Shown: in pieces, positions 61,350-64,000 of the stretch | Layout of the letters: the number at the start of each line of letters is the position of its first letter | Numbering within the stretch: position 1 is the first letter of the stretch | DNA from: Bacteroidia bacterium | Lineage (GTDB): Bacteria > Bacteroidota > Bacteroidia > Chitinophagales > Chitinophagaceae | DNA length: 64,000 bases | Reading direction: 5' to 3' | Assembly (NCBI GenBank): GCA_030429205.1 | Contig: JAUICZ010000001.1 | Coordinates: forward strand, 548,806-612,805 | Notes under the pieces: generated by a model | Databases searched by the model: none | What the model was told of the DNA's origin: nothing | Seen by the model: only the letters and a program-made list of their open reading frames with translations | Made by a program: the position numbers and the translations under genes

Positions 61350-62999
61350 TTAGTTTTTCAGCTTTACATATTTAACGTCTATCAGGTTCATCGGAGTACT
61401 CTTGAACCCTGATACTCTTTTGGAGGTAAAGTGCGTCATCTCATCGTAGAACAGAGGCATTACAGGTGCACTTCTGGTAACAAGGCTATCCATCTTTCTA
61501 TACAGATCCCAACGAAGAGAATCGTTTCTAGACAGCATTGCTTCATCGTACCACAAATTAAACCTTGCATTGTTGAATCGGGTGTAGTTTGGTGGTGCCG
61601 GTAAGTTTCCATTAAAAAATACCAAGTAAGTTTCTGCATCCGGATAATCTGCTATCCACTGCGCGCGAAAAAACACTGCTTCTGATTTGCTCATTTGTTG
61701 TCTTAGTATATTCGACTGCATGATCTCTACCTGTACAGGAATACCAACATCATTCAACTGATTGGCAACAAAGTTTACGATGTCTGCATAAATATCAGGA
61801 GTTAATACTTTTATTGTACTGATACCTTCTCCATTGGGGTAACCTGCTTCTGCCAGTAATGCTGTTGCCTTCTGCGGATTGTAATAGTAACCATAACTAT
61901 TAGTGCTATCGTAGCCCGGCATGCCCTGCGGAATAAAACCTGAGTTTGCAGGAACGCCTATTCCATTTCTGAAATAGGTGACAATTTTTTTTCTGTCTAT
62001 TGCATAGTTCATCGCCTGACGAACCAACACATTTTTAAGTGGAGAGTTTTTTAATAGTTTATTTGTTGTATCTGTTAAAAAGCCTAGATACTCTGTATTC
62101 AGGTAGGTCTTTTTGTTCAGATTGATCTTGTCTGTAAACTCTTTTTTCAGTGCTCCTTTTTTAGTCAACACAAGATCTTTAAATGAACCATCTAGTTCAT
62201 TCACAAAGTCCAGCTTGCCTTGCAGGAATAAAAAAAACTCTGTGGCTTTACTATTAGCAAAACTAACTTTCACTGCATCCACATAGGGTAGTTGTATCCC
62301 TTGCTCATCTTTCTGCCAGTAGTTTTCATTTTTATGTAGCACCAGTACTGTTCCTTCAGACCAGGTATGATATTTAAAAGGTCCTGTACCACAAGGGTGT
62401 GTACGAAAGTCTTTCCCCCATTTTTCTGCCACCTCTCTCGGTACAATACTACAATAAGGCATACTAAGTATCTCTGGTAATGGGCGGAAAGGCTTATTTA
62501 GTCTGATCTGAAAAGTGGTATCGTCAACCGCAACGAAAGGATACTCTTCAGTTACCCTATCATTAAATATCCATGCACCCGGCGATGCCGTCTTGGGGTT
62601 GATTATCCTTTCGAAGCTGTACACCACATCCTGCGCTGTCATCTTACGACCTGCACCATCTGTGAAAAGCGGATTGTCCTGAAAATAAACATTGCTCCTT
62701 AAATGAAATGTATGTACCAGACCGTCTTTACTTACCTCCCAACTCTTTGCTAAAGATGGTACTAAATGTAAATGCTCATCAGACTCTACAAGTGTATTAT
62801 AGATCATATGCGCTGACCACATGGTATATTGGTCTTTTGCAAAAGCAGGGTCTAATGATTCTAATGCCTTGCCCGACATATTGAAGCGAAACACATCAGC
62901 TTCATCTGATTTTGTACTGCCACAAGATGAAAGAATACTAACTACCAATAGTAGCGAGCACATAAGTTTTAAACAGTAAAAACTTTTACGGCAATACAT
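61350..62999 (-). CDS. ABC transporter substrate-binding lipoprotein, family 5 (peptide type)
   Basis: I start the gene at the ATG at 62999, since the frame upstream of it would run into the pdxJ gene; the 549-residue product has a lipobox 'VVSILSSC' (Cys26). The body is the family 5 (DppA/OppA) fold: 'LDPAFAKDQYTMWSAHMIYNTLV', 'PSLAKSWEVSKDGLVHTFHLR', 'TAQDVVYSFERI', 'LRQAMNYAIDRKKIV' and 'SEAVFFRAQWIADYPDAETYL'. It would bind peptides or nickel-like ligands and pass them to an ABC importer. No permease or ATPase genes are next to it, so it is an orphan in this window. An ATG at 62963 is also possible. Confidence 0.88.
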   Translation of the reverse strand: MYCRKSFYCLKLMCSLLLVVSILSSCGSTKSDEADVFRFNMSGKALESLDPAFAKDQYTMWSAHMIYNTLVESDEHLHLVPSLAKSWEVSKDGLVHTFHLRSNVYFQDNPLFTDGAGRKMTAQDVVYSFERIINPKTASPGAWIFNDRVTEEYPFVAVDDTTFQIRLNKPFRPLPEILSMPYCSIVPREVAEKWGKDFRTHPCGTGPFKYHTWSEGTVLVLHKNENYWQKDEQGIQLPYVDAVKVSFANSKATEFFLFLQGKLDFVNELDGSFKDLVLTKKGALKKEFTDKINLNKKTYLNTEYLGFLTDTTNKLLKNSPLKNVLVRQAMNYAIDRKKIVTYFRNGIGVPANSGFIPQGMPGYDSTNSYGYYYNPQKATALLAEAGYPNGEGISTIKVLTPDIYADIVNFVANQLNDVGIPVQVEIMQSNILRQQMSKSEAVFFRAQWIADYPDAETYLVFFNGNLPAPPNYTRFNNARFNLWYDEAMLSRNDSLRWDLYRKMDSLVTRSAPVMPLFYDEMTHFTSKRVSGFKSTPMNLIDVKYVKLKN

Positions 63000-63026
63000 T
63001 AACTGCAATTTAACTGATATAGTCGC

Positions 63027-63034
63027 TATTTTTG
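63027..63034 (+). promoter_or_regulatory. Candidate -7 box for pdxJ
   Basis: TATTTTTG matches TAnnTTTG, 20 bases before the pdxJ ATG. No clear -33 TTG. Confidence 0.5.
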
Positions 63035-63054
63035 AACAAAATAAAAACAATTGT

Positions 63055-63774
63055 ATGCCTGCAAAACTTTCGGTGAACATAAACAAGATAGCTACGTTGA
63101 GAAACAGCAGAGGAGGCAATGTACCTAACGTATTACAGGCTGCAATAGACTGCCAAAAGTTTGGAGCAGATGGTATTACAGTTCATCCACGCCCGGACGA
63201 AAGGCACATCAGATATAACGATGTAAGAGAGATCGCCCCCATCATTACTACCGAATTTAACATTGAGGGTAACCCCAAAGTAGACAAGTTTGTACAATTG
63301 GTGCTTGATGTAAAACCGGCACAAGTAACACTCGTACCGGATGAAGATAGGCAACTCACATCAGACCATGGCTGGAACACCATCAAAGAAGCTGATTACC
63401 TGAAGCAGATAATAGAAGTATTTAAGCGTGCAGGTATCAGGGTGTCAATTTTTGTAGACCCTGATGCAGAACTAGTTGCCGCTGCCGCTGACACCGGTAC
63501 AGACCGCATAGAACTATATACAGAAAGCTATGCCGGTAATTATATCTCCAACAAAGAACAGGCTATAGCCGATTACATCAAGGCTGCAGAAATGGCTAAT
63601 GAAAAGAAGCTGGGCATCAACGCCGGACACGATCTGGATAGGAATAACCTACGCTATTTTGCATCACACATCCCGGGTCTTCAAGAGGTATCAATAGGAC
63701 ATGCACTTATTGCCGATACATTATATTATGGATTAGAAAATACTATCCAATTGTATCAACAGTGCCTCAAATAG
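63055..63774 (+). CDS. pdxJ: Pyridoxine 5'-phosphate synthase
   Basis: The enzyme joins 1-deoxyxylulose 5-phosphate and 3-amino-2-oxopropyl phosphate to pyridoxine 5'-phosphate, the last ring-forming step of the DXP-dependent B6 pathway. The 239-residue TIM barrel has the family motifs 'LSVNINKIATLRNSRGG', 'ADGITVHPRPDERHI', 'EFNIEGNP', 'LGINAGHDLDRNNLRYF' and 'VSIGHALIADTLYYGLENTI'. The length is typical. It is divergent from the family 5 lipoprotein gene. Confidence 0.96.
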   Translation: MPAKLSVNINKIATLRNSRGGNVPNVLQAAIDCQKFGADGITVHPRPDERHIRYNDVREIAPIITTEFNIEGNPKVDKFVQLVLDVKPAQVTLVPDEDRQLTSDHGWNTIKEADYLKQIIEVFKRAGIRVSIFVDPDAELVAAAADTGTDRIELYTESYAGNYISNKEQAIADYIKAAEMANEKKLGINAGHDLDRNNLRYFASHIPGLQEVSIGHALIADTLYYGLENTIQLYQQCLK

Positions 63775-64000
63775 TCGTTAACAAGCCGTTAACATTTCAT
63801 TAACAATGATGAATTAATTCATTTTCTATCTAAGTGACTAGTAATCAGTATATTTACAAAACAATATTTTGTATATGCTATAAAACTTTACAATAAGTTT
63901 ATCCACAAAAGGGCAGCATTTATCCACCGCCCGTTAACATTTCATATCTTTATCATAGGATAAAGAAGAGCAATTACATACTCCCCATCATCGTATTTAT
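63775..64000. other. AT-rich gap with repeats and DnaA-box-like sites
   Basis: No gene was found. The 15-base word CCGTTAACATTTCAT occurs twice (63786-63800 and 63931-63945), ATGAATTAATTCAT is a perfect palindrome (63809-63822), and TTATCCACA (63899-63907) and TTATCCACC (63920-63928) resemble DnaA boxes. The gap runs off the end of the window. Confidence 0.5.

Overview
The window looks like chromosome of a Bacteroidota bacterium, most likely a Chitinophagaceae-type member of the class Chitinophagia. Four secreted proteins end in type IX secretion (T9SS) sorting domains: three of type A ('YPNP...' start) and one of type B (gliding-motility C-terminus) behind a run of SprB-like repeats. Start codons lack purine-rich Shine-Dalgarno sequences, and many genes are preceded by the Bacteroidota -7 box TAnnTTTG. 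NuoG is short, and DUF6263, DUF5606 and DUF4844 proteins are present. Genus and species cannot be set from the sequence alone. No rRNA, tRNA, CRISPR array, transposase or prophage gene was seen.

Layout. 1-5.0 kb: end of a YVTN-type propeller protein, three overlapping genes for tiny membrane proteins, a DUF6263 lipoprotein and purL. 4.3-7.6 kb: an outer-membrane-like protein, a lipoprotein with a ClpP/crotonase-like fold, and an AT-rich membrane protein carrying a ten-residue beta-helix repeat. 7.6-10.3 kb: a TPR histidine kinase and its LytTR regulator. 10.4-14.6 kb: three neighbouring T9SS cargo genes, two of which share both their sorting domain and a two-hairpin 3' end. 15.1-18.2 kb: a semialdehyde dehydrogenase, a small membrane protein and a RidA-family deaminase (probably part of 2-aminomuconate/kynurenine breakdown), plus a lipoprotein. 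18.2-25.5 kb: a fused alpha/beta 2-oxoacid dehydrogenase E1, pyrG, a RibD-C/DHFR-like protein, murI and uvrB. 25.5-29.6 kb: small accessory genes, including an SRPBCC-ArsR pair with two palindromic operators over its promoter, a GNAT-like protein, and the remnant of a second GNAT copy.

29.7-43.6 kb is a complete NADH:quinone oxidoreductase (complex I) operon, nuoA to nuoN, on the minus strand. NuoG is cut down to its iron-sulfur domains, and two unrelated genes (SRPBCC and a DUF4440-like lipoprotein) are coupled between nuoE and nuoF. 43.9-52.3 kb carries a large propeller sensor kinase with LytTR regulator, followed by surface-glycan genes (glycosyltransferase, methyltransferase, UDP-galactopyranose mutase, flippase). 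52.6-63.8 kb holds the SprB-repeat adhesin, a DUF5606 protein, a GHL10 glycosidase-like protein, a lipoprotein, a TPR protein, a family 5 substrate-binding lipoprotein and pdxJ. The window ends in an AT-rich gap with two DnaA-box-like 9-mers.

Most of the window is housekeeping and cell-surface biology. The least conventional items are the ClpP-like lipoprotein plus decapeptide beta-helix gene pair, the SRPBCC-ArsR double operator, the mobile-looking sorting-domain/3'-end cassette, and the genes inserted in the nuo operon.
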